From Sphingomonas aliaeris (GTDB taxonomy: Bacteria > Pseudomonadota > Alphaproteobacteria > Sphingomonadales > Sphingomonadaceae): 64,000 nt of DNA. Under the pieces are notes generated by a model, which did no database searches, was not told where the DNA came from, and saw nothing but the letters and a program-made list of their open reading frames with translations. Numbering within the stretch: position 1 is the first letter of the stretch; each line of letters begins with the position of its first letter. Both the position numbers and the translations under genes were made by a program. Below are positions 1-8,658 of the stretch, piece by piece. The stretch lies in assembly GCF_016743815.1 (NCBI RefSeq), contig NZ_CP061035.1:2234501-2298500 (forward strand), written 5' to 3'.

Positions 1-677
1 TTGGCAATGTCGCCCTTGCTCCACGCGATCATCTGGTTCGACGTCCAGAGCGTCAGCTTGTCACCGTTCCACGCTGCCGTCGTTGCATGCGGCTCCATCA
101 TCGCATGACTGTGGTCAGGCGTGGTGTAGGTCTGGTCGATCTTGACCGCGGCCCCGGAAAAGCCGGATGCGAAATCGCCGTAAGCCGAGTCCGGTTCGCC
201 ACCAAATCCACCGCCCGTGGGCTTGGTCGCCTTGTCCTTCACCGCCGCCAGATCGTAACTGCCATCCGCGCGGACATAGTCCACGCGCACCAGCGCCGCC
301 GCCGCGCGTGCCTGTTCGAACGTCTCGGCCACCACGACCGCGATCGCCTGATGATAATGCTCGATCTCCGGCCCGCCGAGCAGCTTCGCCGTATTGAAAT
401 TGCCCTTCGTCAGTTTCCCGGCATTGGCCGCGGTGACGACGGCGATCACGCCCGGCGCAGCTTCCGCCTCGCGCGTATCCATCGCCTTGATACGCCCCTT
501 GGCGATTGCCGACCCGACGATCTGACCGTAAGCCGGGTTGGCCGCGACATCGTGCCGTTCATACGCATAGGGCGCGGTACCGGTTGTCTTGTACTTGCCG
601 TCGATGCGGTCGGTCGACTTGCCGATGACCTTCAGCTGGTCGATCGGGTTCTGGCCGGCGGGTTTATCGAACTTCAT
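1..677 (-). CDS. paoC: Periplasmic aldehyde oxidoreductase, molybdenum-binding subunit PaoC (3' end outside window)
   Basis: Large molybdenum-cofactor subunit of a xanthine-dehydrogenase-family enzyme that oxidises aldehydes to acids in the periplasm. Translating the minus strand from the ATG at 677 gives [19 protein letters not shown], followed by [15 protein letters not shown] and TLWTSNQM segments that I recognise as nearly collinear with E. coli PaoC. About 225 codons are present; the rest, with the main cofactor-binding domain, lies beyond base 1. The start overlaps the paoB stop by 4 bases, so the three subunits are translationally coupled in the order paoA-paoB-paoC, as in E. coli. Like E. 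coli PaoC it has no signal peptide of its own in the part seen and is presumably exported with the Tat-bearing PaoA subunit (inference). The family assignment is firm; the natural aldehyde substrate is unknown. Confidence 0.9.
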   Translation of the reverse strand, partial: MKFDKPAGQNPIDQLKVIGKSTDRIDGKYKTTGTAPYAYERHDVAANPAYGQIVGSAIAKGRIKAMDTREAEAAPGVIAVVTAANAGKLTKGNFNTAKLLGGPEIEHYHQAIAVVVAETFEQARAAAALVRVDYVRADGSYDLAAVKDKATKPTGGGFGGEPDSAYGDFASGFSGAAVKIDQTYTTPDHSHAMMEPHATTAAWNGDKLTLWTSNQMIAWSKGDIA

Positions 678-1630
678 GCCTGTGCCCTCGCTTCGGCGAA
701 TACCGCGCTGATCGATCGTTCGACGAGCGGCAGCTTGAATGCATTTTGCGACGTCGTCTTCGCACCGGCCAGAACGGCTGCGGCCACGGGCTTCGCGCCA
801 CTGCCGATCTTCTGGTCGGCCGCATCGACTTGCCAAGGTTTGTGAGCAAGCCCGCCAAAGGCCAGGCGGCCCCGGCCGCCGGGTTGGATGACGGCGGCAA
901 CCGAGATCAACGCGAATGCGTAGGACGCGCGGTCGCGCACCTTGTGATAGATATGCGTCCCCCCGACCGGCGCCGGCAACGTCACCGCGGTGATCAACTC
1001 ACCCGGCGCCAGCACGGTCTCGATATGCGGAGTCTTGCCCGGCAGCGTATGGAAGTCGGCGATCGCGATCGCGCGCGTGCCGCCATCCGGACGGGCGGTT
1101 TCGACCGTGGCATCCAGTACGCGCATCGCCACCGCCATATCGCTGGGATGCGTCGCGATGCACGCGTCGCTGGTCCCCAGGATCGCGAGATTTCGGCTGA
1201 ACCCGCCGATCGCGGCACAACCGGACCCGGGCTTGCGCTTGTTGCACGCCTGATTGGTGTCGTAGAAATACGGGCAGCGCGTCCGTTGCAGCAGATTCCC
1301 CGCCGTGGTCGCCTTGTTGCGCAACTGGCCCGATGCGCCGGCAAGCAGTGCGCGGCTGAGCACGCCGTAATCCCGCCGGACCGTCTCGTCCGAGGCAAGC
1401 GCAGTGTTGCGAACGAGCGCACCGATGCGAAGACCGCCATCCTTCGTCTTCTCGATCCGGTCGAGTTTCAGGTCCTGCACGTCGATCAGGTGCGCAGGCG
1501 TCTCGATCTGCAATTTCATCAGGTCGAGCAGATTGGTCCCGCCGGCGATGAACTTCGCGCCTGGCGTGCGGGCGACTGCGGCAGCGGCTTCGGCCGGCGA
1601 CGTCGCACGGGTATAGGTGAATGGCTTCAT
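674..1630 (-). CDS. paoB: Periplasmic aldehyde oxidoreductase, FAD-binding subunit PaoB
   Basis: FAD subunit (318 aa) that passes electrons between the iron-sulfur and molybdenum subunits. The FAD-binding loop [14 protein letters not shown] lies near residues 27-40. The segment [20 protein letters not shown] with its cysteines matches the extra 4Fe-4S site typical of PaoB rather than ordinary xanthine dehydrogenase FAD subunits. It is followed by [15 protein letters not shown] chose the ATG at 1630 (MKPFTYTRA), which overlaps the paoA stop at 1627 in an ATGA arrangement; an in-frame extension upstream would read through the end of paoA and is unlikely. The gene sits between paoA and paoC with overlaps on both sides, so it belongs to one operon transcribed leftward. 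Confidence 0.92.
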   Translation of the reverse strand: MKPFTYTRATSPAEAAAAVARTPGAKFIAGGTNLLDLMKLQIETPAHLIDVQDLKLDRIEKTKDGGLRIGALVRNTALASDETVRRDYGVLSRALLAGASGQLRNKATTAGNLLQRTRCPYFYDTNQACNKRKPGSGCAAIGGFSRNLAILGTSDACIATHPSDMAVAMRVLDATVETARPDGGTRAIAIADFHTLPGKTPHIETVLAPGELITAVTLPAPVGGTHIYHKVRDRASYAFALISVAAVIQPGGRGRLAFGGLAHKPWQVDAADQKIGSGAKPVAAAVLAGAKTTSQNAFKLPLVERSISAVFAEARAQA

Positions 1631-2268
1631 GCGCGTGCCTCCGCGACTTCGTTCATCGCTTCGATGATGTTCGAATATGCCCCGCAACGGCAGATGTTGC
1701 CGCTCATCCGCTCCCGCATCTCGTCAGCTGTTATTGCCGGCTTGTCCGTCAGACTGGCGCTGACATGGCTGGGCGTGCCGGCCTTGATCTCGTCCAGAAC
1801 CGCGACCGCCGAACAGATCTGCCCGGGGGTGCAATACCCGCACTGATAACCGTCATGCTTGATAAAGGCGGCTTGCATCGGGTGGAGTTTGTCCGGGGTA
1901 CCGAGCCCTTCGATCGTTACGATTTTGTCGCCTTCGTGCATCACGGCGAGCGTCAGGCAGGAGTTAATCCGCTGTCCGTCGACCAGCACCGTGCAGGCGC
2001 CGCACTGGCCGTGGTCGCAGCCCTTCTTCGTTCCGGTCAGATGAAGATTCTCGCGCAGCGCGTCCAGCAATGTGGTGCGGGTATCGACTTGAAGGTCACG
2101 ACGCTTGCCATTTACCTGAAGCGACACCTTCATGAGTGAAGGCGCAGGTTGCGTTCCGGCCGCTTGCGTCGCCGCCTGAACGTCGGGAACCGCGCTCAAT
2201 GCGGCCACCGCAGCACCGCCGACGATGATGCCACGGCGCGAGATTTCGGCGTCGCCGGTTGTTTCCAT
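1627..2268 (-). CDS. paoA: Periplasmic aldehyde oxidoreductase, 2Fe-2S subunit PaoA (Tat-exported)
   Basis: Small iron-sulfur subunit (213 aa) and first gene of the paoABC operon. The N-terminus has a twin-arginine signal (SRRGIIVGG followed by a hydrophobic alanine-rich stretch), so the folded complex should be exported by Tat. The plant-type ferredoxin cluster is visible as [21 protein letters not shown]. The C-terminal [2Fe-2S]-binding domain has [11 protein letters not shown] and GNICRCGAY. The domain order and both cysteine sets are intact and the length fits the family. The 185 bases upstream (2269-2453), between the end of btuD and this start, must hold the promoter; I see no convincing terminator or operator there. 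Insertion of the molybdenum cofactor would need a PaoD/XdhC-type chaperone, which is not in this window. Confidence 0.92.
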   Translation of the reverse strand: METTGDAEISRRGIIVGGAAVAALSAVPDVQAATQAAGTQPAPSLMKVSLQVNGKRRDLQVDTRTTLLDALRENLHLTGTKKGCDHGQCGACTVLVDGQRINSCLTLAVMHEGDKIVTIEGLGTPDKLHPMQAAFIKHDGYQCGYCTPGQICSAVAVLDEIKAGTPSHVSASLTDKPAITADEMRERMSGNICRCGAYSNIIEAMNEVAEARA

Positions 2269-2453
2269 GATAAGATGCCCCTTGGGAAACGCTCACGGTA
2301 GGACGACCGGTGTCGGCCCCGCGGCGCATTAGAATGATGGCTATTGGCGGTGTAACGCACGATCTCTCCGAAACGATGCGCCGTATCAATAACAATAATC
2401 AGCCGAAATTATCTCGTGCCGCGGGAAATGCAATCGCGGAGAGCAACGCGGCG

Positions 2454-3218
2454 TTACAGGAAGCGGATCGTATCACCGTCGTCGCTCCGCACCACGCGCG
2501 TATCCACGTCGTACAGCGCGCTGAGCGTGGTCTCGGTAAACATCTCCCCGGCCGGCCCGGCCCCCATCACACGACCGTCCTTCAGCGCGACCACGTCGTC
2601 CGCGATACCGAGAGCAAGATCCAGATCGTGGAGCGCGACAACGATCGTCTTCCCCTCGTCCGCCAATTGCCGGAGACGTCGTGCCGCATCCAGCGCGTGG
2701 CGCGGGTCGAGGCCGGTGGTCGGCTCGTCGGCGATCAGAATGTCCGGGCTGCCCACGGTGGCACGCGCCAACATCACGCGCGCCAGTTCGCCCCCCGACA
2801 ATCGCGTCGCCGGGCGATCGCGGAGCGCGATCAGGTCGTACCGCGCCAACGCTATCTCGATCTCCGATTGCCAAGACGACAGAAGCGCGCCGAATGCCGG
2901 CAGGTGCGCGGTCAGGCCCAGCGCGACGACCCGCTCGACACTGATCGCCCAGTCGATCTGCGGGCTTTGCGGCAGATACGCACGGCGTTTCGCCAGGTGC
3001 CTGCGGGAAAAGTCCGCCAAGGGAACGCCGCCGATCGTAACCCTCCCAGCGTTCGGCCGCCGTAACCCGGCAGCGACCTGCAACAGCGTGGATTTCCCGG
3101 CACCGTTCGGGCCGATCACCACGGTCAGCCGGCCCGGCGCGAACGTGACATCGACCGAATCCAGAACGGTTCGGCCGGACAATCCTACCGTGACATCAAT
3201 GAGCGACAGGGCGTTCAT
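2454..3218 (-). CDS. btuD: Vitamin B12 ABC transporter, ATP-binding protein BtuD-type
   Basis: ATPase (254 aa) of an inner-membrane importer of the BtuCD/FecCDE group. Walker A is GPNGAGKST (about residues 39-47), the signature is LSGGELARVMLARA, and Walker B is ILIADEPTTGLDP followed by the switch histidine in VVALHDLDLAL. The ATG at 3218 overlaps the end of btuC by 4 bases; a longer frame extends upstream but runs through btuC. Last gene of the btuB-btuF-btuC-btuD operon. Assignment to cobalamin rather than ferric siderophores rests on the cobalamin riboswitch in front of the operon, since sequence alone does not separate the two well. The class is certain and the substrate likely. Confidence 0.88.
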   Translation of the reverse strand: MNALSLIDVTVGLSGRTVLDSVDVTFAPGRLTVVIGPNGAGKSTLLQVAAGLRRPNAGRVTIGGVPLADFSRRHLAKRRAYLPQSPQIDWAISVERVVALGLTAHLPAFGALLSSWQSEIEIALARYDLIALRDRPATRLSGGELARVMLARATVGSPDILIADEPTTGLDPRHALDAARRLRQLADEGKTIVVALHDLDLALGIADDVVALKDGRVMGAGPAGEMFTETTLSALYDVDTRVVRSDDGDTIRFL

Positions 3219-4198
3219 GGGGCCGTTCGCCGGACATGCAAAACGAGCCAGAGGAAGAACGGCGCGCCAAGGATCGACACGAAGACACCGAGCCGGATCT
3301 CGGTCCCGAAGTTCAACATTCGCGTGGCGAGATCGGCGGCGAGGACGATCAGCGCGCCGACGAGGGCGGCGGGGATCAGCGTCGCGCCGGGGCGGTGCCC
3401 CACCAGGGGGCGGACGATGTGCGGCGCGATCAATCCGACGAAACCGATCGTACCGGTTACCGCCGTCGCCGCGCCCACGCCCAACGCGGTGCCGAGCAGC
3501 GCGAACAGACGCGCCCGTCCGACATCGATCCCGAGGCTTTCCGCCTGCGCCTCTCCCAGCGTGAGGGCGTCGATCGCGCGACCGGTCAGCAGCAACAGGG
3601 TCGCGCCGGCGACGATGAACGGCCCGGCCAACACCACATGGTCCCACGACCGATCGCTGAGCGACCCCATCAGCCATGTCATGATTTCGTACGCCGCAAA
3701 GGGGTTGGGCGCGAGATTGAGCGCAAGGCTGACCCCCGCCCCCGCAATGCTCGACATCGCCACGCCCGCCAGGATCAGCGACAATGTTCCACCCATTCGA
3801 GACAATGCGAACGCGACCCCTGCCGTGCCGAGCGCGCCCACCAGGGCGAACAGGGGCGTCGCCAATCCGAAACTCGCCGAGAAGCCATAATATATAGCGA
3901 TCACCGCCCCAAGCGATGCGCCGGACGAAACACCCAGCAATCCCGGCTCGGCCAGCGGATTGCGCAGCAATCCCTGCAACACCGCGCCGGACAGTCCTAG
4001 TATTCCGCCGACCAGCAGCGCCAGCACCATGCGCGGAAGACGAACCTCGACAAGGATCAGGTGATCGAGGGTCTCGTGCGACGCGGCCAGTGCCTGGATC
4101 GCCTGACCGGGGGACATCCACACCGATCCGGCAAGCACCGACGCGCCCGCCAGAACGAAGATCGCGATGATCAGCAGAAGCGTATTGCGCCTTGTCAC
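3215..4198 (-). CDS. btuC: Vitamin B12 ABC transporter, permease BtuC-type (FecCD family)
   Basis: Polytopic inner-membrane permease (327 aa) of the FecCD/BtuC family. Family landmarks are VRLPRMVLALLVGGILGLSG near residue 53, the GLLRNPLAEPGLLGVSSGA motif, and GFVGLIAPHIVRPLVGH, which forms the coupling loop to the ATPase. The start is the GTG at 4198 (VTRRNTLLLIIAIFVLAGA), which overlaps the btuF stop as GTGA and opens directly into the first membrane helix. Upstream in-frame codons belong to another frame of btuF. Together with BtuD it should form the channel receiving B12 from the periplasmic BtuF. Confidence 0.88.
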   Translation of the reverse strand: MTRRNTLLLIIAIFVLAGASVLAGSVWMSPGQAIQALAASHETLDHLILVEVRLPRMVLALLVGGILGLSGAVLQGLLRNPLAEPGLLGVSSGASLGAVIAIYYGFSASFGLATPLFALVGALGTAGVAFALSRMGGTLSLILAGVAMSSIAGAGVSLALNLAPNPFAAYEIMTWLMGSLSDRSWDHVVLAGPFIVAGATLLLLTGRAIDALTLGEAQAESLGIDVGRARLFALLGTALGVGAATAVTGTIGFVGLIAPHIVRPLVGHRPGATLIPAALVGALIVLAADLATRMLNFGTEIRLGVFVSILGAPFFLWLVLHVRRTAP

Positions 4199-5022
4199 GA
4201 CGCGAGTTTCGCATCGATCGATTGACGGAGCTTCACCGCGGCATCGCCGATCGCAGGCGTTCCGCAAATCGTCGCCGACTGCGCGATGACAAGCCTTTTG
4301 GTCGCCGGCCAAAGCCGCCGCACAAGTGGATGGCCCGACACGTTATCCCCAAGCGTTCCCTCGCGAGGGTCCGAGACGCCGCGGATGAGGTAATCGGGTT
4401 TTGTGCGCAGCAAAGCTTCGACCCCGCCCTGCTCCCCGACAAGCTTCAGGCCAGCCGCATCGACGATCGCGGTCAGCAGCGGACTTTCGCCCATGCCGTC
4501 GCGGCCCCACGATGCCACCGTCACTGGTCGGCGCAAGGGTTTGGGCACAAGCTGCCGGTCCATGCGCGCGATCAGCATGCGTCCGCGATTCTCTTCCCGC
4601 AGCGCATTCGCCAGCGCCGCCACATTCTGCCGGATCCCGGCGACGTTCCCGGAGTCCGCGAGTTCGATCACCGGATATCCCAGCCGCCGCAGCATCGCGC
4701 GTCCGGCGGGATTGGAAAACGTATCCGTCACGATCAGATCGGGCCGTGTCCGCGCGACCTCCTCGACGCTGCCGTGATTGACCGGCACGCGCCGCGCCGC
4801 CTCGACCTGCGCCGAATATCGCGGATCGCGCGACAGCCACGTCACCGACGCGATGCGATCCGGCGGCAACAGCGCCAGCAGAAGCTGGTCGGTACATTGG
4901 TTCAGGCTCATCACCCGCATCGGTCGATCGGGCATAGCCTGCGCGACCGGCATCTCCACGCCGCAACCGCCCTGAACCAACAGGAGCGACAGCGATGCGA
5001 GCAATGCCGGTCGTATCGTCAT
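4195..5022 (-). CDS. btuF: Cobalamin-binding periplasmic protein BtuF-type
   Basis: Solute-binding protein (275 aa) of the class III, helical-backbone type that delivers substrate to BtuCD. The N-terminus is a signal peptide (MTIRPALLASLSLLLVQGGCG). A cysteine follows the hydrophobic core but the QGGC context is a poor lipobox, so lipidation is uncertain. The mature part starts MRVMSLNQCTDQLLLALLPP, the motif typical of BtuF/HutB-like binding proteins in TonB-linked uptake systems, and continues with LIVTDTFSNPAGRAMLRRLGYPV. It lies 1 base after btuB and overlaps btuC, so expression should follow the upstream cobalamin riboswitch. Confidence 0.85.
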   Translation of the reverse strand: MTIRPALLASLSLLLVQGGCGVEMPVAQAMPDRPMRVMSLNQCTDQLLLALLPPDRIASVTWLSRDPRYSAQVEAARRVPVNHGSVEEVARTRPDLIVTDTFSNPAGRAMLRRLGYPVIELADSGNVAGIRQNVAALANALREENRGRMLIARMDRQLVPKPLRRPVTVASWGRDGMGESPLLTAIVDAAGLKLVGEQGGVEALLRTKPDYLIRGVSDPREGTLGDNVSGHPLVRRLWPATKRLVIAQSATICGTPAIGDAAVKLRQSIDAKLAS

Positions 5023-5023
5023 C

Positions 5024-6979
5024 TCAGAAGCGCGCCTTCACGCCGCCATAGGCACCGCGTCCCGGCGTCGCGAAGCTGAACACTTCCTCATAGCGTTCGT
5101 TGAACAGGTTCTCGACCCGACCGAAGACCGAGAAGCGATCGCTCAGCCTGTATTCGCCGTTGAGGTTCACCAGCACATATTCCTGCAACGACACGCGCAC
5201 CGGCACGAAGCTCGGGTCGATGAACGCGTTATCGTCCTGCCGGCCATTGTAGCGCACGCTGAGCGTCGAGGAGAAGCGCTTGTCCAGGCTGAACACGGTC
5301 GTGTTGAAGCTGCCGATATGCTTGGGCCGGCGCAGTTCGACCGTGCCGTTCTCGCGGGCGTTCAGATACGTATAGGCAAGATCGAAGCGCAATTGCTCGA
5401 CGGGACGGGCCGAGGCGAAAACCTCAACGCCGCGCTGCTGGGACCGCGTCGTCCGATTGGCCGGCGTCGCCACGAAGGTCGGCCCCGGGAACGTAGTGAA
5501 GATCTCGTCCTGCAGCTTGCTATCGAAATAGGTCGCGCCGATCGTCGCCTTGCCACCGGCGAATTCCTGATCCAGCCCGGCTTCCCAGCCCTTCGACTTC
5601 TCCGGCTTCAGGTTCGGATTGCCGATATAGCGACCGTCCGCAAAGGCGAAGAGTTCGAAATAGCCCGGGTTCTTCACGCCCGTGCCGTACGCACCCCGCG
5701 CCCGCAGGCCGAACGGCAGGCGGTACCCCGCCTGGACGCGGTACGTCGTGACATCGGCGAAGCGGTCGTTCTGGTCGTGACGGACCGAGCCCCCGATGAC
5801 GAGTGCGTCGGCGATCGTCCCTTCATATTGTCCCACGAAGCCCCAATTCTCGGTCGACTTCCGCCCGCTGAACGCGAATGGCGAGACAGCGGTGTTGCGG
5901 AACTGTTCGCGCTCGTAATCGACCGCACCCGTCAGCTTGCTGCGAAAGGCGTCAGTGCCGAACGCGAGGCTGGACTCGAACGACGCCTTGTAGCGTTGCC
6001 CCTTGTCGCCATAATCGATCCCGAAGGCGCTGTAGCCGGTACGCGTGGTATCGGCGACCTGCCCGGTCAGCGACGTGTTCCAACGTCCATCCGCCAGCGA
6101 CAGCGCGGCGCGGACCAAGCCGTAATAGGCCTTGTTCTTGAAATGCGTGCCCGGCGTATCGACGATGAACCCGAAGCGCGGGCCGGAGAATGCGGAATCG
6201 TTGCTGAGCGCATCGGTATAGCTGTAGCGGCCCACGCCTGTCAGCTTGAGCACGTCCGACGGTGTCCAGTTGACCTTCGCGCTGGCGCCGATGCCGGTGT
6301 AACCGATGTCGCGCGTCCCCTCCCGATCGGTCGGCGTGCCGTCCGTGCGATACAGCGTACCCGACAGCGCATAGTCGATATTACCGGACACCCCGCCAAA
6401 GCGTGCCGCGCCTGCCGCCGTCCGGAACGACCCGCCCTCGACCCGTGCGCTGAGCCCCTGGTTTTCCGCGCCGGTCGGCGTGATGTACTGGATGACGCCG
6501 CCGATCGCGTCGGAGCCGTAGAGCGAGGATTGCTGACCGCGCAGCACCTCGACGCGTGCGCCGTCATCGGCGATCAGCGTGCCGAAATCGTACTGGCCCT
6601 GATACGGGTCGGATGCCTCGATCCCGTCGATCAGGACGAGGACGTGGTTCGCCTCGCTACCGCGGATACGCACGTCGGTCAGCCCGCCGATCGAGCGGTT
6701 GACCGCGACGCCGGGCACGTCGCGCAGGATGTCGGACACCAGCCGCGTCTGGCGCTGTTCCATCTGTTCGGCGGACAGCACGGCGACGGAGGCGGGAAGA
6801 TCGCGAACTTCGGTGCCGCTGCCCGACCGCGACGCCGTGACGACGACGGCGTCGTCCGCGGCATCCGATCCCGACGCGTCGGTGGCAGATGTATCGAAAA
6901 CGGTCTTGTCCTGCGCGGTCTGGGCCAGCGCAGGCGTTGCAGCGACCAGCGCTACGATGGATACGGCAATCATTCTCAT
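5024..6979 (-). CDS. btuB: TonB-dependent outer-membrane receptor, BtuB-type (vitamin B12)
   Basis: Outer-membrane receptor (651 aa) and first gene of the B12 uptake operon. The start at 6979 (MRMIAVSIVALVAATPALAQ) gives a clean signal peptide; longer in-frame codons extend into the riboswitch leader and are not coding. The TonB box is DAVVVTASRSGSGTEVRDLP, the plug domain follows (VSDILRDVPGVAVNRSIGG, RGSEANHVLVLIDGIEASDP), and the barrel ends with FGRVENLFNERYEEVFSFATP and a C-terminal phenylalanine (VKARF), the usual outer-membrane assembly signal. About 200 bases of leader separate the start from the cobalamin riboswitch, which is the main reason for assigning B12 as ligand. Similar receptors also take up siderophores, so the ligand is inferred. 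Confidence 0.88.
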   Translation of the reverse strand: MRMIAVSIVALVAATPALAQTAQDKTVFDTSATDASGSDAADDAVVVTASRSGSGTEVRDLPASVAVLSAEQMEQRQTRLVSDILRDVPGVAVNRSIGGLTDVRIRGSEANHVLVLIDGIEASDPYQGQYDFGTLIADDGARVEVLRGQQSSLYGSDAIGGVIQYITPTGAENQGLSARVEGGSFRTAAGAARFGGVSGNIDYALSGTLYRTDGTPTDREGTRDIGYTGIGASAKVNWTPSDVLKLTGVGRYSYTDALSNDSAFSGPRFGFIVDTPGTHFKNKAYYGLVRAALSLADGRWNTSLTGQVADTTRTGYSAFGIDYGDKGQRYKASFESSLAFGTDAFRSKLTGAVDYEREQFRNTAVSPFAFSGRKSTENWGFVGQYEGTIADALVIGGSVRHDQNDRFADVTTYRVQAGYRLPFGLRARGAYGTGVKNPGYFELFAFADGRYIGNPNLKPEKSKGWEAGLDQEFAGGKATIGATYFDSKLQDEIFTTFPGPTFVATPANRTTRSQQRGVEVFASARPVEQLRFDLAYTYLNARENGTVELRRPKHIGSFNTTVFSLDKRFSSTLSVRYNGRQDDNAFIDPSFVPVRVSLQEYVLVNLNGEYRLSDRFSVFGRVENLFNERYEEVFSFATPGRGAYGGVKARF

Positions 6980-7182
6980 CAGGTCAGTCCCCCGCGCCGT
7001 CGTGGACGAAGCAACGGGGGCCGATCGACCGCGCGAACGCGACGACGGCGTCGGTTCAGCCGAACGGACGCGGAGCCCGGCTGCCTCGACACCGTGTGCG
7101 GCCCCAGCCGCACGGTTCGTCGCTCGAACGGACTCGTTCCGTGCCCCGGCCAACCCCTGGATCCGAGAGCATGAGCGACAGC

Positions 7183-7405
7183 GCCGGCAGGTCTCCTGGC
7201 TCACGGGTCAAGGCTCGATGCACGCCTTCCCAGATCCGTTTGGATCCAGTGGCCGCCCTGTCCGGACCCTTTCGGGCCGGCAGGACATGTGCATCGCGCT
7301 CTCCGCTTACAGTTGCAGGGACAGCCGCGGCTTTGGGAAGAAACCTTCCCGCACCGCATTCCACATTTGAGCCTCTTTCGAGGCACCGGCGCGATCATGC
7401 GAAAC
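7183..7405 (-). promoter_or_regulatory. Cobalamin (adenosylcobalamin) riboswitch
   Basis: On the minus strand the B12 box GCCAGGAGACCTGCC is exact at 7200-7186, near the 3' end of the element. Further upstream are the other conserved pieces: GGTGCC at 7387-7382 with the short TCGAAAGAGG hairpin, a GCGGGAAGG segment, and CTGCAACTGTAAGCGG, which corresponds to the conserved core before the peripheral arm. Order and spacing (about 200 nt) match the known cobalamin riboswitch class. It sits upstream of btuB and points the right way. The expression platform is not resolved: a GTGCGG/CCGCAC hairpin lies between the B12 box and btuB, but I see no clear uridine-tailed terminator, so translational control is possible. 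Binding B12 should switch the operon off. Confidence 0.93.
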
Positions 7406-7500
7406 CGGATGGGAACCACCCGGTCTCGATCGCGCCCATAGTGGAAATGCTGCGCTGCGCAAATGAAATTGCGTGCTGCCAGACGTCGGTGCCCGGCGCG

Positions 7501-7827
7501 TCAGCCGTGGCCCGGCCGCAGGTTGAGGATAACAACCCCCGCCACGATCAAGCCGATCGCGCCCAGCGCTACCGCATCCAGTTTCTGCCCATAAGCGATC
7601 CACGCCACGCCGGTGACCATCACAACTCCCGCGCCCGACCAGATCGCATAGGCCACGCCTACCGGGATCGATCGCAATGCGAACGACAGGAAATAGAAGG
7701 CGGCGGCGTATCCGATCGCGACGATGATCGACGGGACTGGCCGGGAGAAGCCTTCGGTCGCCTTCAGGAACGATGTCGCGACGACTTCCGATACGATTGC
7801 GATCGCCAGCCACGCCCAATTCGGCAT
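7501..7827 (-). CDS. Small multidrug resistance (SMR) family transporter
   Basis: Four-helix inner-membrane protein of 108 aa, the usual SMR length. The first helix carries the essential glutamate ([14 protein letters not shown]13-14), the proton and substrate site of EmrE-type exporters. The conserved [15 protein letters not shown] segment of helix 3 is present. SMR proteins work as antiparallel dimers exporting cationic compounds or guanidinium in exchange for protons; the subtype (Qac-like or Gdx-like) cannot be fixed by eye. It starts 3 bases after the stop of the upstream amidohydrolase gene, so the two are probably cotranscribed. Its stop lies just before the B12 riboswitch of the next operon. 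Confidence 0.9.
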   Translation of the reverse strand: MPNWAWLAIAIVSEVVATSFLKATEGFSRPVPSIIVAIGYAAAFYFLSFALRSIPVGVAYAIWSGAGVVMVTGVAWIAYGQKLDAVALGAIGLIVAGVVILNLRPGHG

Positions 7828-7830
7828 GAC

Positions 7831-8607
7831 CTACCGTCTCGCAATGCTGGCTTCGGCCGCCCGCAAGGCGACCGCGAGACTCGCGGACCAGTCCGAACAG
7901 CCTTCCATCGTGCCGATCAAATCCTGCCGCACCTCGATCTCCGCATAGGGCCGGCGCGCCGGATAGGCGTGGAGCGGGATCGTATAGTCGATCGCATCCA
8001 TACTGTATGGTTCGTTGTCCCCGACCGTCAGTGCAGGATCCGCACGGAAGGCATGCAGCAGGGCATGCGCGAACGTCGTATCGCCGCCATCGTGAAGAAC
8101 CCCGACTTCCCACGGGCGTGGCACGCGCTGCATCGCCGGAGTGAAGCTGTGCAACGATACCAGGATCGTCCCCTGCCCCGCCGCGTCGCGCCGCGCGATC
8201 TCCGCGCCGATCGCGGTTTGATAGGGCGTCTGGATCGCCGCAACGCGGGCCACACGGTCGTCATCGGTCAGTCCACGATTCCCCGGAATCACGGTCAAGT
8301 CGCTGACCTCCGGCATGGCATCGGCGCGCGCCGGATCGCGGTTGCAGTCGATCACCAGTCGGGAATAGGTCTGGCGCACGAACACCGCATCCAGCGCCTC
8401 TGCCAGCATCGGCCCCAGGTCGCCGATACCGATATCCCAGCCGATGTGCCGCGCCAGTTCCTCCGGCGGCAAGCCAAGATCGCCCAGCGCCGCCGGTACC
8501 AGATTGCCCGCATGATCGCCGAGCAACAGGAATGGCGATGCGCCACCCGGATTGATGATCCGCACCGGGGCGGGGTCGCCCGCGCGCAGCAGTTCGTTCG
8601 ACGCCAT
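7831..8607 (-). CDS. N-formylglutamate amidohydrolase-like protein
   Basis: Protein of 258 aa in the N-formylglutamate amidohydrolase (FGase) family, zinc hydrolases removing formate from N-formylglutamate in some histidine-degradation routes. Landmarks are the N-terminal LLLGDHAGNLVPAAL segment (family SDHAGN-type metal site), RLVIDCNRDP, LVSLHSFTP and EIEVRQDLI. The start at 8607 (MASNELLRAG) has an AGGA-type ribosome site about 10 bases upstream; a longer frame would extend into the recJ start region. The gene is divergent from recJ and followed by the SMR gene. No histidine-utilisation genes are nearby, so the physiological substrate is open and the name is a family label. Confidence 0.82.
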   Translation of the reverse strand: MASNELLRAGDPAPVRIINPGGASPFLLLGDHAGNLVPAALGDLGLPPEELARHIGWDIGIGDLGPMLAEALDAVFVRQTYSRLVIDCNRDPARADAMPEVSDLTVIPGNRGLTDDDRVARVAAIQTPYQTAIGAEIARRDAAGQGTILVSLHSFTPAMQRVPRPWEVGVLHDGGDTTFAHALLHAFRADPALTVGDNEPYSMDAIDYTIPLHAYPARRPYAEIEVRQDLIGTMEGCSDWSASLAVALRAAEASIARR

Positions 8608-8658
8608 ATCCCGGTCCTTCCTAACCGCCCGCGCCTCGTCTAAGCCGTTGGACATCCC

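Noticed and set aside
5318..7174. Long plus-strand frame opposite btuB
   Set aside because: Antisense to the clear btuB receptor and its riboswitch leader; composition is that of a mirror frame.
7391..7425. Separate terminator hairpin upstream of the B12 riboswitch
   Set aside because: ACCGG/CCGGT pairing is present near 7405-7421, but it may be part of the riboswitch outer stem and has no uridine tail.
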